DNA from: Sphingobium ummariense RL-3
GTDB taxonomy: Bacteria; Pseudomonadota; Alphaproteobacteria; Sphingomonadales; Sphingomonadaceae
Direction: 5' to 3'
NCBI RefSeq assembly: GCF_000447205.1
Contig: NZ_AUWY01000088.1
Span: 1-37,310, forward strand
DNA: 37,310 bases
This document shows, in pieces, positions 23,872 to 31,918 of this stretch. Below the pieces are notes generated by a model. The model worked only from the letters and a program-made list of their open reading frames with translations, made no database searches and was not told the DNA's origin. Made by a program: the position numbers and the translations under genes. Numbering within the stretch: the stretch's first letter is position 1; the number at the start of each line of letters is the position of its first letter.

Positions 23872-25026
23872 ATGTGGTGTGATAACGCGGCCCTTCTTCC
23901 GAGGATAGAGTCTGTGAACATCGATGCGCAAGAATACATCCGGGATGACGACGTTCGAAAGGATGAATATGAACTAGCGCTAGAAGAAGGCGTCGATGAC
24001 GAAACGCTGCGCGAAGATCCCGGCGCGACTAAATTTAGCATTTCGAGCTACGGTGCGGATTACACGGTTGACAGCCTCGTTAAGCGGATGCGCGGAGGAG
24101 CATTTCGTATTCCGGAGTTTCAACGCCAGTTTGTCTGGACCGCAAAGCATGCTTCGAAATTCATCGAGTCCCTCCTTATGGGTCTACCGGTTCCTGGCAT
24201 ATTCCTTTATAAAGAAGCGGATACAAACGAGCATCTGGTCATCGACGGACAGCAACGCCTTCGCACACTGGAGGCGTTCTATGACGGCTTGCTCCGTGGC
24301 AAGGAATTTAAGCTCCAAGGTGTTCGCGAGCCTTGGCTTAATCGTACATATAAGACGCTTGACCCCGCCGACGTCCTGAAACTTGACGATTCGATCGTTC
24401 ACGCCACGGTCTTCAAGCAGGATAAGCCGGAAGACGTACTCGACAGTATTTACTTCGTATTTGAGCGCATCAATACGGGCGGCATTCGCCTGTCGCCACA
24501 GGAAATCCGTAACTGCGTGAGCCTAGGTCCATTTATTGAACGCGTGCGCGAACTGAATAAGTTTCTGCCGTGGCGACAGGTATTCGCCGGTCAAAACAAC
24601 CGCGCAAAGGATGAAGAGTTAATTGTGAGATTCTTTGCGATGTACCGTGACGGCGACAAATACTCTCGCCCCATGAACGGCTTTCTAAATAAATTTTCCG
24701 CTGCAATGAATAAGGTAAGTAAGGATGAGTTAGACCAGCTGTCAAATGTTTTCCGAACTACGATCGAGAAGGTCAATACCGCGATAGGCGTGCGTGCTTT
24801 CCGCATTATCCGTGCGTTGAATGCCGCCGCTTTTGATGCGGTGATGGTAGGGCTAGCGAAACGTCTCGATACCGGTCCCGCACCTGCGGATCATGCCGTG
24901 AGCGGAGCTTACGATGTACTTGTCGCAAACGATGAGTTCAGACAGGCTTGCGAGCGAGCAACTGCCGACGAGGAGAATGTGCGTAAACGCCTGGCCCTCG
25001 CCACCGCCGCTTTCGCTGGTATCTAG
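23872..25026 (+). CDS. DUF262 (GmrS/ParB-like) domain protein
   Basis: A 384-residue protein. The DUF262 core is intact: DYTVDSLVKRMRGGAFRIPE, EFQRQFVW near residues 82-89, HLVIDGQQRLRTLEAFYDG (DGQQR at 125-129) and FERINTGGIRLSPQEIRNC. This ParB/Srx-like fold occurs in the N-terminal half of GmrSD-type and related defence proteins, where DGQQR serves nucleotide-dependent sensing. Unlike GmrSD there is no C-terminal DUF1524 HNH nuclease: the rest is helical, ending LALATAAFAGI. The nuclease role may therefore lie in the next gene, whose GTG overlaps this TAG by one base. An acidic N-terminal extension (residues 15-55) is present; GTG 23914 is an alternative start. GC content is below that of the flanking genes. 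Confidence 0.9.
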   Translation: MWCDNAALLPRIESVNIDAQEYIRDDDVRKDEYELALEEGVDDETLREDPGATKFSISSYGADYTVDSLVKRMRGGAFRIPEFQRQFVWTAKHASKFIESLLMGLPVPGIFLYKEADTNEHLVIDGQQRLRTLEAFYDGLLRGKEFKLQGVREPWLNRTYKTLDPADVLKLDDSIVHATVFKQDKPEDVLDSIYFVFERINTGGIRLSPQEIRNCVSLGPFIERVRELNKFLPWRQVFAGQNNRAKDEELIVRFFAMYRDGDKYSRPMNGFLNKFSAAMNKVSKDELDQLSNVFRTTIEKVNTAIGVRAFRIIRALNAAAFDAVMVGLAKRLDTGPAPADHAVSGAYDVLVANDEFRQACERATADEENVRKRLALATAAFAGI

Positions 25027-25490
25027 TGCAGCACTCCATCAATAGCCGCCAACGAAAACTCGATACCTTTTTCGCGCGCGCTAGGACGGTGAAGGACGAT
25101 GAACTCAAGTCGGATATGGCCCGCTTCGGCGTCGTGCTTGTGTGCGGATATGTGGAGCGATGCGTCGAGGTCATCATTCTCAATAGACTGACCGCTCGAG
25201 CACAACCGCGTGTGTTGCAATTCATCAAAACTTATTTCAAAAAAGGAACGAACTACGACTGCGAGGCCATTTGCCAACTCCTCATTCGCTTCGACCAAGG
25301 TTGGTCTAACGCTTTTCGCAAAACTATCGAAGCGAACGACGGGTGGGAGGCCTCTCTCGCTTCGGCCTACGCTCTTCGTAACTCGATCGCTCATGGAGGC
25401 GACGGCAATAAGGGATTACCTAGCGTGGAAGCATTTTACTCCGATTGCAAAAGTATCGTAACAGCCCTGATCGAGGCCACTAAGAACTAA
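25026..25490 (+). CDS. HEPN-domain protein (putative RNase), partner of DUF262
   Basis: A 154-residue, mostly helical protein. Near the C-terminus it has ALRNSIAHGGDG, the HEPN ribonuclease motif R-x4-6-H with Arg118 and His123 and the usual Asn after Arg. An upstream helix with FGVVLVCGYVERCVEVII carries a conserved-type Glu (44). Overall it resembles the small HEPN proteins of the RiboL-PSP/MAE_28990 kind, which are linked to toxin and defence loci. The start is GTG at 25026, overlapping the DUF262 stop in TAGTG, so translation is coupled and a fixed ratio is likely. I infer an RNase effector held or triggered by the DUF262 protein; this has not been shown. Confidence 0.82.
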   Translation: MQHSINSRQRKLDTFFARARTVKDDELKSDMARFGVVLVCGYVERCVEVIILNRLTARAQPRVLQFIKTYFKKGTNYDCEAICQLLIRFDQGWSNAFRKTIEANDGWEASLASAYALRNSIAHGGDGNKGLPSVEAFYSDCKSIVTALIEATKN

Positions 25491-25710
25491 GACGAAACAC
25501 GAGCGGCACGCCGAGCGCGAATTAGCAATCGATCGACTACCGTAGCAAACATTCGGGCTGGCCAATTCCGCTACTGTCAAAAATAGCGCAAAGCTGAAGT
25601 ATTCACTGCCCCACAATCCGCTTCCAAAATAGGATTTCGCCTGATCTACCCTCTACGATGATCCGGCACGCCATCCGCTCCCACTCGCCCCTCCGCCACC
25701 CCGCCCCAAC

Positions 25711-25842
25711 AGGCGCGTACCTGTCGCGTCAGTGTGACCTGACTGTAGCGTCAGTGTCGCGTCGCTGTGACCCGGTTGTGACCCAAATGGCGCGTGGCTG
25801 TAGCGTCGGCGGCGCGTCGCTGTCGCCTTACCGTGACTTTCG
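25711..25842. repeat. Tandem array of about twelve 11-bp degenerate units
   Basis: From 25711 the sequence divides without gaps into 11-bp units: aggcgcgtacc, tgtcgcgtcag, tgtgacctgac, tgtagcgtcag, tgtcgcgtcgc, tgtgacccggt, tgtgacccaaa, tggcgcgtggc, tgtagcgtcgg, cggcgcgtcgc, tgtcgccttac, cgtgactttcg. Position 2 is G and position 6 is C in all twelve; positions 1 and 3 are mostly T. The consensus is TGTNRC(G/C)YNNN. Eleven is not a multiple of three, so this is not a coding repeat. It lies between the convergent HEPN and purB genes. One unit per helical turn suggests repeated protein binding on one face. Confidence 0.7.
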
Positions 25843-25915
25843 GGCAAAAAAACCCGACAACGGTGTGAACTTCGGCGGTGGCGCGTCGCGGCCGCCTGCG
25901 CGCCCCGCCGGGGCC

Positions 25916-27232
25916 TCAGGCCTCGCCGAACACCCGGCGGAAGATCGTGTCGACCTGCCGGAAATGATAGCCGAGGTCGAACTTCTCCTCGATCTGCTCG
26001 GCGGTCAGCGCGGCGGACACGTCGGGGTCGGCCTTCAGCAGCTCCATCAGCGACAGCTGGCCGTCCGATTCCCACACCTTCATCGCGTTGCGCTGGACGT
26101 AGCGATAGGAATCCTCGCGGCTCACCCCCGCCTGCGTCAGCGCCAGCAGCACCCGCTGCGAGTGGACGAGGCCGCCCATCTTGTCGAGATTCTTCTGCAT
26201 CCGCTCGGGATAGACCAGCAGCTTGTCGATCACCCCGGTCAGGCGGCCCAGCGCGAAGTCCAGCGTGATGGTGGCGTCGGGGCCGATATAGCGCTCGACC
26301 GACGAATGGCTGATGTCGCGCTCGTGCCACAGCGCGACATTCTCCATCGCCGGCAGCGCATAGCTGCGCACCATGCGGGCAAGGCCGGTCAGGTTCTCGG
26401 TCAGCACCGGGTTGCGCTTGTGCGGCATGGCGCTGCTGCCCTTCTGGCCGGGGGAGAAATATTCCTCCGCCTCCAGCACCTCGGTCCGCTGCAGGTGGCG
26501 GACCTCGACGGCCAGCCGCTCGATGGAGGACGCGATGACGCCCAAGGTGGCGAAGAACATCGCATGGCGGTCCCGCGGAATGACCTGGGTGGACACGGGC
26601 TCGACGGCGAGGCCCAGCTTTTCCGCGACATGCTCCTCGACCCGCGGGTCGATATTGGCGAAGGTGCCGACCGCGCCGGAAATGGCGCAGGTCGCGATTT
26701 CCGTCCGGGCGGCGACCAGCCGCGCGCGGCAGCGGCTGAACTCGGCATAGGCCTCCGCCATCTTGAGGCCGAAGGTGACCGGCTCGGCATGGATGCCATG
26801 GCTGCGGCCGATGGTCGGGGTCAGCTTGTGCTCGAAGGCGCGGCGCTTGATGACCTCCAGCAGCTTGTCCAGGTCGTCGATCAGGATGTCGGCCGCGCGG
26901 GCCAGCTGCACGGCCAGGCAGGTGTCGAGCACGTCGCTCGACGTCATGCCCTGGTGCATGAAGCGCGCCTCGTCGCCCACCTGCTCCGCGACCCAGGTGA
27001 GGAAGGCGATGACGTCATGCTTGGTGACCGCCTCGATCGCGTCGATCGCCGCGACGTCGATGGCGGGGTTCGTCGCCCACCAGTCCCACAGCGCCTTCGC
27101 CGCCGACTTCGGCACCACGCCCAGCTCGCCCAGCGCCTCGGTCGCATGCGCCTCGATCTCGAACCAGATGCGGAAGCGCGCCTCCGGCTCCCAGAGGGCG
27201 GTCATGTGCGGGCGGGCGTAGCGTGGGACCAT
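25916..27232 (-). CDS. purB: Adenylosuccinate lyase
   Basis: A 438-residue fumarase-superfamily enzyme acting twice in purine synthesis: it splits SAICAR to AICAR and adenylosuccinate to AMP, releasing fumarate each time. The superfamily signature GSSAMPHKRNPVLTENLTGL holds the flexible catalytic loop. Other conserved parts are MVPRYARPHMTALWEPEARF at the N-terminus, EAVTKHDVIAFLTWV, MHQGMTSSDVLDT and TIGRSHGIHAEPVTFGLK with its catalytic His. Start 27232 is chosen from this N-terminus; the upstream open frame is spurious. Length is normal for the short bacterial class. Confidence 0.97.
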   Translation of the reverse strand: MVPRYARPHMTALWEPEARFRIWFEIEAHATEALGELGVVPKSAAKALWDWWATNPAIDVAAIDAIEAVTKHDVIAFLTWVAEQVGDEARFMHQGMTSSDVLDTCLAVQLARAADILIDDLDKLLEVIKRRAFEHKLTPTIGRSHGIHAEPVTFGLKMAEAYAEFSRCRARLVAARTEIATCAISGAVGTFANIDPRVEEHVAEKLGLAVEPVSTQVIPRDRHAMFFATLGVIASSIERLAVEVRHLQRTEVLEAEEYFSPGQKGSSAMPHKRNPVLTENLTGLARMVRSYALPAMENVALWHERDISHSSVERYIGPDATITLDFALGRLTGVIDKLLVYPERMQKNLDKMGGLVHSQRVLLALTQAGVSREDSYRYVQRNAMKVWESDGQLSLMELLKADPDVSAALTAEQIEEKFDLGYHFRQVDTIFRRVFGEA

Positions 27233-27495
27233 GGGCTTATCCTGCGGATGAAGGAACGGGATCGCCGCGCGCCTAGCAGCGTCGGCCCGCTGCGGCAAAT
27301 TCCGCCGAAAAAGGAGCGAAAAGCGGCTCGGTTCGCCGCAAAAAACGCAGCCGGCCAAGTCGAATCGAAGATGAGCGAAGATGAGCGGCGCCACATGAAC
27401 CGATGTTCATGCAACGAATCGCGGGGCGTGGCATTGTATCATCATGTTCCGGCGGTGCCCGATTGCCGTCCGGTGATGCGATGCGGGAGATTATG

Positions 27496-27942
27496 ATGTT
27501 TCGGACTTTCTTGTTCTCTGCGGCGCTGGCGGTCGGCGCACCGGCCGTCGCGCAGGACAGCATGCCGGCGCAGGGCGCGACGCCCGCGTCGCCGGTTCCG
27601 GCCGCTCCGCAGCCGCCGCAGTCCGCCATGCCCGCCACCCCGGCGGAGCCCGCCGCGCCGCAGGCCGCGACGCCCTCCAACCCCGCCAACGCGGTGGCCT
27701 CGATCGTCGACAGCGAGTTCCCGGCCTATGACGCCAATGGCGACGGCCAGCTCGACCAGGCGGAATTTGCCCGCTGGATGGTGGCGCTCAAGGATCAGGA
27801 GATGAAGGCGACCGGCAAGACGCTGCCGCCCGATCAGGTTTCGACCTGGGCGCAGGGCGCTTTCACCACCGCCGACGCGGACAAGAGCACCTCCGTCAGC
27901 AAGCCGGAACTGATCCGCTATCTGAGCGGCGGCGCCGGCTGA
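27496..27942 (+). CDS. Exported EF-hand calcium-binding protein
   Basis: A 148-residue protein. The signal peptide (MFRTFLFSAALAVGAPAVAQ) is followed by a Pro/Ala-rich linker (about 21-68). The C-terminal part has two EF-hands: DANGDGQLDQAEF, with Asp/Asn/Asp/Gln/Glu at the calcium positions, and the less canonical DADKSTSVSKPEL. It therefore probably binds calcium in the periplasm, a common small protein type in sphingomonads. Three ATGs are available (27481, 27493, 27496); the last is best spaced from GGGAGA. It is divergent from purB. Confidence 0.87.
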   Translation: MFRTFLFSAALAVGAPAVAQDSMPAQGATPASPVPAAPQPPQSAMPATPAEPAAPQAATPSNPANAVASIVDSEFPAYDANGDGQLDQAEFARWMVALKDQEMKATGKTLPPDQVSTWAQGAFTTADADKSTSVSKPELIRYLSGGAG

Positions 27943-28054
27943 CGCGCTTATCGAATTCCCTCGTCACGAAGGGCGGGGAATAATGGAGCCCGAAACGGGT
28001 CGCACCGGGGCGGCATGACCAACAAGGCCATGTCGCCTCAATCCTTTGCCGGGG

Positions 28055-28234
28055 TCAGCCGCGCTTGCGGTTGGCGTAGAGCAGCGCCGCCACGATGGCC
28101 GCCGATCCGATGCCGACGGCGGTGCCCATCCACACGGTCTTTCCAGCCGACTTCTTCGCCGCGCTGGCGAGATCGTCCTTCGCCGCATCCTTGTCCGGCT
28201 GTGCGGGGGCGGCGGGTTCCTTGGTCTTGCTCAT
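28055..28234 (-). CDS. 59-residue single-pass membrane protein
   Basis: Reading the minus strand from ATG 28234 gives MSKTKEPAAPAQPDKDAAKD, then an Ala/Lys-rich charged stretch, a hydrophobic segment VWMGTAVGIGSAAIVAALLY and a basic end ANRKRG. This is a membrane anchor with a charged N-terminal tail of about 33 residues. AGGGA lies at a good distance before the ATG. It follows ligD on the same strand after 54 bp and could be cotranscribed with ku-ligD. I know no function; it broadly recalls small DUF883/CsbD-like stress proteins but without clear motifs. Confidence 0.7.
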   Translation of the reverse strand: MSKTKEPAAPAQPDKDAAKDDLASAAKKSAGKTVWMGTAVGIGSAAIVAALLYANRKRG

Positions 28235-28288
28235 GATGGTCCCTGCTATGCAACAAAGCGAAGCCCCGGAAAAGACCCGACTTCGCTT

Positions 28289-30796
28289 TCAATAGTCCGG
28301 CAGCGTCTGCCGCGCCTCCCCCCACCCGCGCAGCGCGCGGGATGCGGCCCGCTCCACCAGCCGGTCGACATCGGCGATGGTGAAGGCGCCGGCCTTCTCG
28401 ATGCCGTCCAGTTCGGCCCAGGTGACGGGCGTCGCGACCGGCGCGTTCTCCCGGGCGCGCACCACATAGGGCAGGACCGCGGTGGCCCCGCGCTGGTTGC
28501 GCAACCAGTCGATGAAGATGCGGCCTTTTCTCTTGGCCTTGCTCATCGTCGCCGTGAAGCGATCGGGCTCCTGCGCCGCGAGCGCGCGGGCGAAGCGGTC
28601 GGCGAAATCCTTGACCCGCGGCCATTCCGCCTCGGGGGTCAGCGGGACGACGACATGCACCCCCTTCCCGCCCGACAGCATCGGGAAGCTGGCGAGGCCC
28701 ATATCCTCCAGCGTCCGGTGGATGTCGCGCGCGGCCTTCTTCACATCGGCGAAGTCCAGCCCCTCGTCGGGATCGAGGTCGAAGATCAGCCGGTCGGGTT
28801 TCTCGATGTCGTCGACCAGAGATCCCCAGCCGTGAAACTCGATCGTCCCCATCTGCACACAGGCGACAAGGCCGTCGACATCCTCGACATAGAGATAGTC
28901 CTCGGTCGCCCCGTCCTTCTCCCGCACCGGAACATGCTTCACATGGTCGCCGAAGCTGCCGCTGTCATGTTTCTGGAAAAAGCATTTCTTCGCCCGCCCC
29001 TGCGGGCAACGCACCAGGCTGATCGGGCGGCGGGCGATCCACGGGAGCATGACCGGGCCAACCGCGTCATAATAGTCCGCCAGCTGCCCCTTGGTGACCT
29101 TCGCCTCCGGGAAGATCAGGCGGTCGCGGTTGCTGACTTGAACATCGCTATGGGCGTCGGGCACGGGCATCGGCTCCTCCCTTCGAACATCCCTCGCCGC
29201 CTTGTCCTCGCGCAGGCCCAAGAAGCTGGCGTGGCGGACGACATTCTCCGCTGTGAACGCCGCAAAGGCAATCTCCGCCACCAAATCCGCCCGGACCCAG
29301 CGGGCGCCGCGCACCTCCGCCCTGGGCACTTCGACAGCGGCCGTCTTGCGCGCGCGTCGCTCCATGGCGTCGAGCAGGGAGTCGCTGTTCGCGGCGTTGA
29401 AGCCGGTGCCGACCTTGCCGGCATAGACGAGGCCGTCGGGGCCGTTCTGCGCCAGCAGCAGGTTCCGGATCGCCCGGCCGCTGGCACTGCTGGCGGTCCA
29501 GCCGACGATGACGAACTCCTGACGGCGGGTGCACTTGACCTTGACCCAGCTCTTTGTGCGCGCGCCGCGATAGGGCGCATCTGCGCGCTTGGAAATGATG
29601 CCTTCCTGTCCGGCATCGCACATCGCCTTGAAGAGCCGCTCGCCGGCGCCGACAACATGGTGAGCGACACGTACAGTTGAATTGCCTTCGCCGAGCAGCG
29701 CGAAAAGTCGCTCCTTTCGCGTAACGTTCGGCAGTTTTTCGAGACTTTCGCCGTCCAGCGACAGAAGGTCAAAGGCGAAGAGATGAAGCCGCGCCTTGCT
29801 CTCGCCCGCCAGTGCTTTTTGAAGGGTCGAGAAGTCCGGATTGCCGTCCGCGTCAAGCGCGACGATTTCTCCGTCGATCAGCGCCGCAGGCAGGCCGAGC
29901 GCGGCGACAGCCTGCGCGACGGATGCGAAACGGTCGGTCCAGTCGAGCCCCGACCGGGTGTAGATCTTCACCTTGTCGCCCGCGACGGCGACCTGGCAGC
30001 GATAGCCGTCGAACTTGATCTCGTGCAGCCAGGCGCTGCCGGTGGGAACGGCATCGACCAGGGTCGCCAGCTGGGGCGGACGGAAGGACGGAAGCCCGGA
30101 CGAGCCTTTTCCCCCTTTTTTGGCGGGTGCATCGCGAACGGATGAGGCTGCGGCCTTCTCCGCCTTTGCCATGGCAGCGTCGAAGGCCTTGCCGCGTTTT
30201 CCCGCCAGCGAAATCGCCGGAGCGTCCGCCGCGATCTCGTTCATGGTTCGGCCGGTCTTCACGCTGGTGAGCGCATGCGCGACCAGTTCCTCCGAACCAC
30301 CCGCATAGTCGTCGTCGATCTTGCGGAGCAGCCAGTTTTCGTGGCGCTCCTTGCCGCGCGGGCGCAAGCGTATGAGCAGCCATTCCCCCTTCATCCGCTG
30401 CCCGTGCAGGATGAAATGGAGATGGCCTTTCTCCAGATCCTTCGCGCTCTTCCCCGGCACAGGCTCCCATGTGCCTTCGTCCCAGAGCATCACGGTCCCG
30501 CCGCCATATTCCCCCTTGGGGATAGTGCCCTCGAACCCCGCATAGGACAGCGGATGGTCCTCCGTCCGCACAGCGAGGCGCTTGTCGGCCGGGTCGAGGC
30601 TGGGACCGCGGGTCACCGCCCAGCTTTTGAGCACGCCATCCATTTCCAGCCGGAAGTCGTAATGCAACCGGGTCGCGTCATGCTTCTGGACGATGAAGCC
30701 ATCTCCGCTCGGCCGTCCGCGTTTGCCCGCCGGCTCCTTGGTGCGGGTGAAGTCACGCTTGCTGTTATAGTCGCGCAGGGGATCGGCGTCGGCCAT
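28289..30796 (-). CDS. ligD: ATP-dependent DNA ligase D (PE-LIG-POL)
   Basis: An 835-residue three-domain enzyme of non-homologous end joining. Order as in Pseudomonas LigD. First the 3'-phosphoesterase (about 10-160): FIVQKHDATRLHYDFRLEMD with metal ligands His39, His45 and Asp47, and His81. Then the ligase (about 235-540): nucleophile Lys261 in LHEIKFDGYR, followed by IDGEIVALDADG and the VKVKC motif V before an OB fold. Last the primase/polymerase (about 550-835): VSNRDRLIFPEAKVTKGQLA, FDLDPDEGLDF (metal Asp pair) and SGGKGVHVVVPL. It begins three bases after the ku stop, so the pair is one operon. Confidence 0.96.
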   Translation of the reverse strand: MADADPLRDYNSKRDFTRTKEPAGKRGRPSGDGFIVQKHDATRLHYDFRLEMDGVLKSWAVTRGPSLDPADKRLAVRTEDHPLSYAGFEGTIPKGEYGGGTVMLWDEGTWEPVPGKSAKDLEKGHLHFILHGQRMKGEWLLIRLRPRGKERHENWLLRKIDDDYAGGSEELVAHALTSVKTGRTMNEIAADAPAISLAGKRGKAFDAAMAKAEKAAASSVRDAPAKKGGKGSSGLPSFRPPQLATLVDAVPTGSAWLHEIKFDGYRCQVAVAGDKVKIYTRSGLDWTDRFASVAQAVAALGLPAALIDGEIVALDADGNPDFSTLQKALAGESKARLHLFAFDLLSLDGESLEKLPNVTRKERLFALLGEGNSTVRVAHHVVGAGERLFKAMCDAGQEGIISKRADAPYRGARTKSWVKVKCTRRQEFVIVGWTASSASGRAIRNLLLAQNGPDGLVYAGKVGTGFNAANSDSLLDAMERRARKTAAVEVPRAEVRGARWVRADLVAEIAFAAFTAENVVRHASFLGLREDKAARDVRREEPMPVPDAHSDVQVSNRDRLIFPEAKVTKGQLADYYDAVGPVMLPWIARRPISLVRCPQGRAKKCFFQKHDSGSFGDHVKHVPVREKDGATEDYLYVEDVDGLVACVQMGTIEFHGWGSLVDDIEKPDRLIFDLDPDEGLDFADVKKAARDIHRTLEDMGLASFPMLSGGKGVHVVVPLTPEAEWPRVKDFADRFARALAAQEPDRFTATMSKAKRKGRIFIDWLRNQRGATAVLPYVVRARENAPVATPVTWAELDGIEKAGAFTIADVDRLVERAASRALRGWGEARQTLPDY

Positions 30797-30799
30797 GGA

Positions 30800-31735
30800 T
30801 CAGGCCCGCTTGCGCGCAGGCGCCTTGGGCTTGGCGGAGGATTTGGAGGTGCCAGCCTTGGAAGCTCCGGCCTTTGAGGCGGGTGCCTTCGCAGTGGAAG
30901 TCTTGCGAGCGGTCCCCTTCCTCTTGGAAGACGAGGCGCCCGATCCACCGCTGTCCACCGATTTACGCAGCGCCGCCATCAGGTCGATGACGTTGCCGCC
31001 GCGCTGCGCCGGCACGTCTTCCTCGTCCTCCAAAATACGGCGGCCCTTGGCCTTCTTCTTCTTTTCGATCAGCCGCTCGAGCGCGTCGACATAGCGGTCG
31101 TGGAAGCTGTCGGGCTCGAATGCCCCTGCCTTCTTCTCGATCAGCGTCTCGGCAAGATCGAGGAGGTCCGCGTCCGGCACCTTGTCCTCGATGTCGCGGA
31201 AATAGGTCTGCGCACGATTGACCTCGTCGGCATAGCGCAGCGTCTCGAGGATCATGCCGCGGCCGCAGGGCTTGAGCGACACGATATACTCGCGTCCGCG
31301 CATGGCGAGCTGGCCCAGGCCCACCTTCTTCGTGCGGCGCAGCGCTTCCCGCAGGACGATGAAGGCTTCCTCCGCCAGATCGTCGGCGGGCACGACATAA
31401 TAGGGCCGCTCATAATACAGCACATCGATGTCGGCCGCATCGACGAAGCGGGTGAGCTCCAGCGTCTTCTTGCTCTCCAGCTTGACGGCGTCGATCTCCT
31501 CGGGCTCGAGCAAGACATAGTCGCCTTTCGACAGCTCATAGCCCTTGACGATGTCTTCGGGTTTCACCGGTCCCAAGCCGGGGACGATCTTCTCATAACG
31601 GACGCGCTTCCCACTGGGCTCATGGATCTGGTGAAAGGCGATCTGGGCGCCGGATTTTGTCGCAGCGTAGATTTCAACTGGAATCGACACCAGCGCCAAC
31701 CTGATCTGCCCCTGCCAATATGCGCGCGCCGCCAT
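30800..31735 (-). CDS. ku: Ku homodimeric DNA-end-binding protein
   Basis: A 311-residue bacterial Ku. The core begins MAARAYWQGQIRLALVSIPV and shows IAFHQIHEPSGKRVRYEKIV, VLLEPEEIDAVKLESKKTLE, IDVLYYERPYYVVPADD and LRRTKKVGLGQLAMRGREYI. It encircles DNA ends and recruits LigD. After about residue 255 it carries a long Lys/Ala/Ser-rich tail (AKAPASKAGASKAGTSKSSA), histone-H1-like; such basic tails in some Ku proteins strengthen DNA binding. The start at 31735 has AGGAG upstream. The gene is divergent from the xylose operon, with about 180 bp between. Confidence 0.95.
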   Translation of the reverse strand: MAARAYWQGQIRLALVSIPVEIYAATKSGAQIAFHQIHEPSGKRVRYEKIVPGLGPVKPEDIVKGYELSKGDYVLLEPEEIDAVKLESKKTLELTRFVDAADIDVLYYERPYYVVPADDLAEEAFIVLREALRRTKKVGLGQLAMRGREYIVSLKPCGRGMILETLRYADEVNRAQTYFRDIEDKVPDADLLDLAETLIEKKAGAFEPDSFHDRYVDALERLIEKKKKAKGRRILEDEEDVPAQRGGNVIDLMAALRKSVDSGGSGASSSKRKGTARKTSTAKAPASKAGASKAGTSKSSAKPKAPARKRA

Positions 31736-31876
31736 GTCCGTTTCTCCTGCGTCCCGATGCGAGAAAATGCGCCGATGGGCCTTGCGTTCCGCCGCGCGAA
31801 TGAACCAAAGAGGCATCCAGTCGCAATTATCCGCTTATCGCCTCTGTCCCCCCTTGACTTCGAGCAGGGACCGTGG

Positions 31877-31890
31877 TGGTAGCGCTATCA
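31877..31890. promoter_or_regulatory. LacI-family (XylR-like) operator
   Basis: TGGTAGCGCTATCA is a 14-bp palindrome with one mismatched pair (6 of 7). It has the central AGCGCT common in LacI-family operators and closely resembles the operator of Caulobacter XylR at its xylose operon. TTGACT (31854-31859) lies 17 bp upstream, so the site would cover the -10 region and block transcription of xylX. It is 28 bp before the xylX ATG. No lacI-type gene is in the window. Confidence 0.7.
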
Positions 31891-31918
31891 ATCAGAAACG
31901 AACTTGTAGGAGTTGTCG

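Noticed and set aside
25722..25842. CRISPR array
   Set aside because: The 11-bp units are directly adjacent and degenerate, without spacers, and there are no cas genes.
25841..25856. CGGG-CAAAAAAA-CCCG as a terminator of purB or the HEPN gene
   Set aside because: The stem is only four base pairs and the A/T run is in the loop, not after the stem.
25653..26330. A 225-codon minus-strand open frame at the 3' end of purB
   Set aside because: It is the wrong-frame translation of purB joined to the 11-bp array; composition is Arg/Ala/Gly-rich and no start signal is present.
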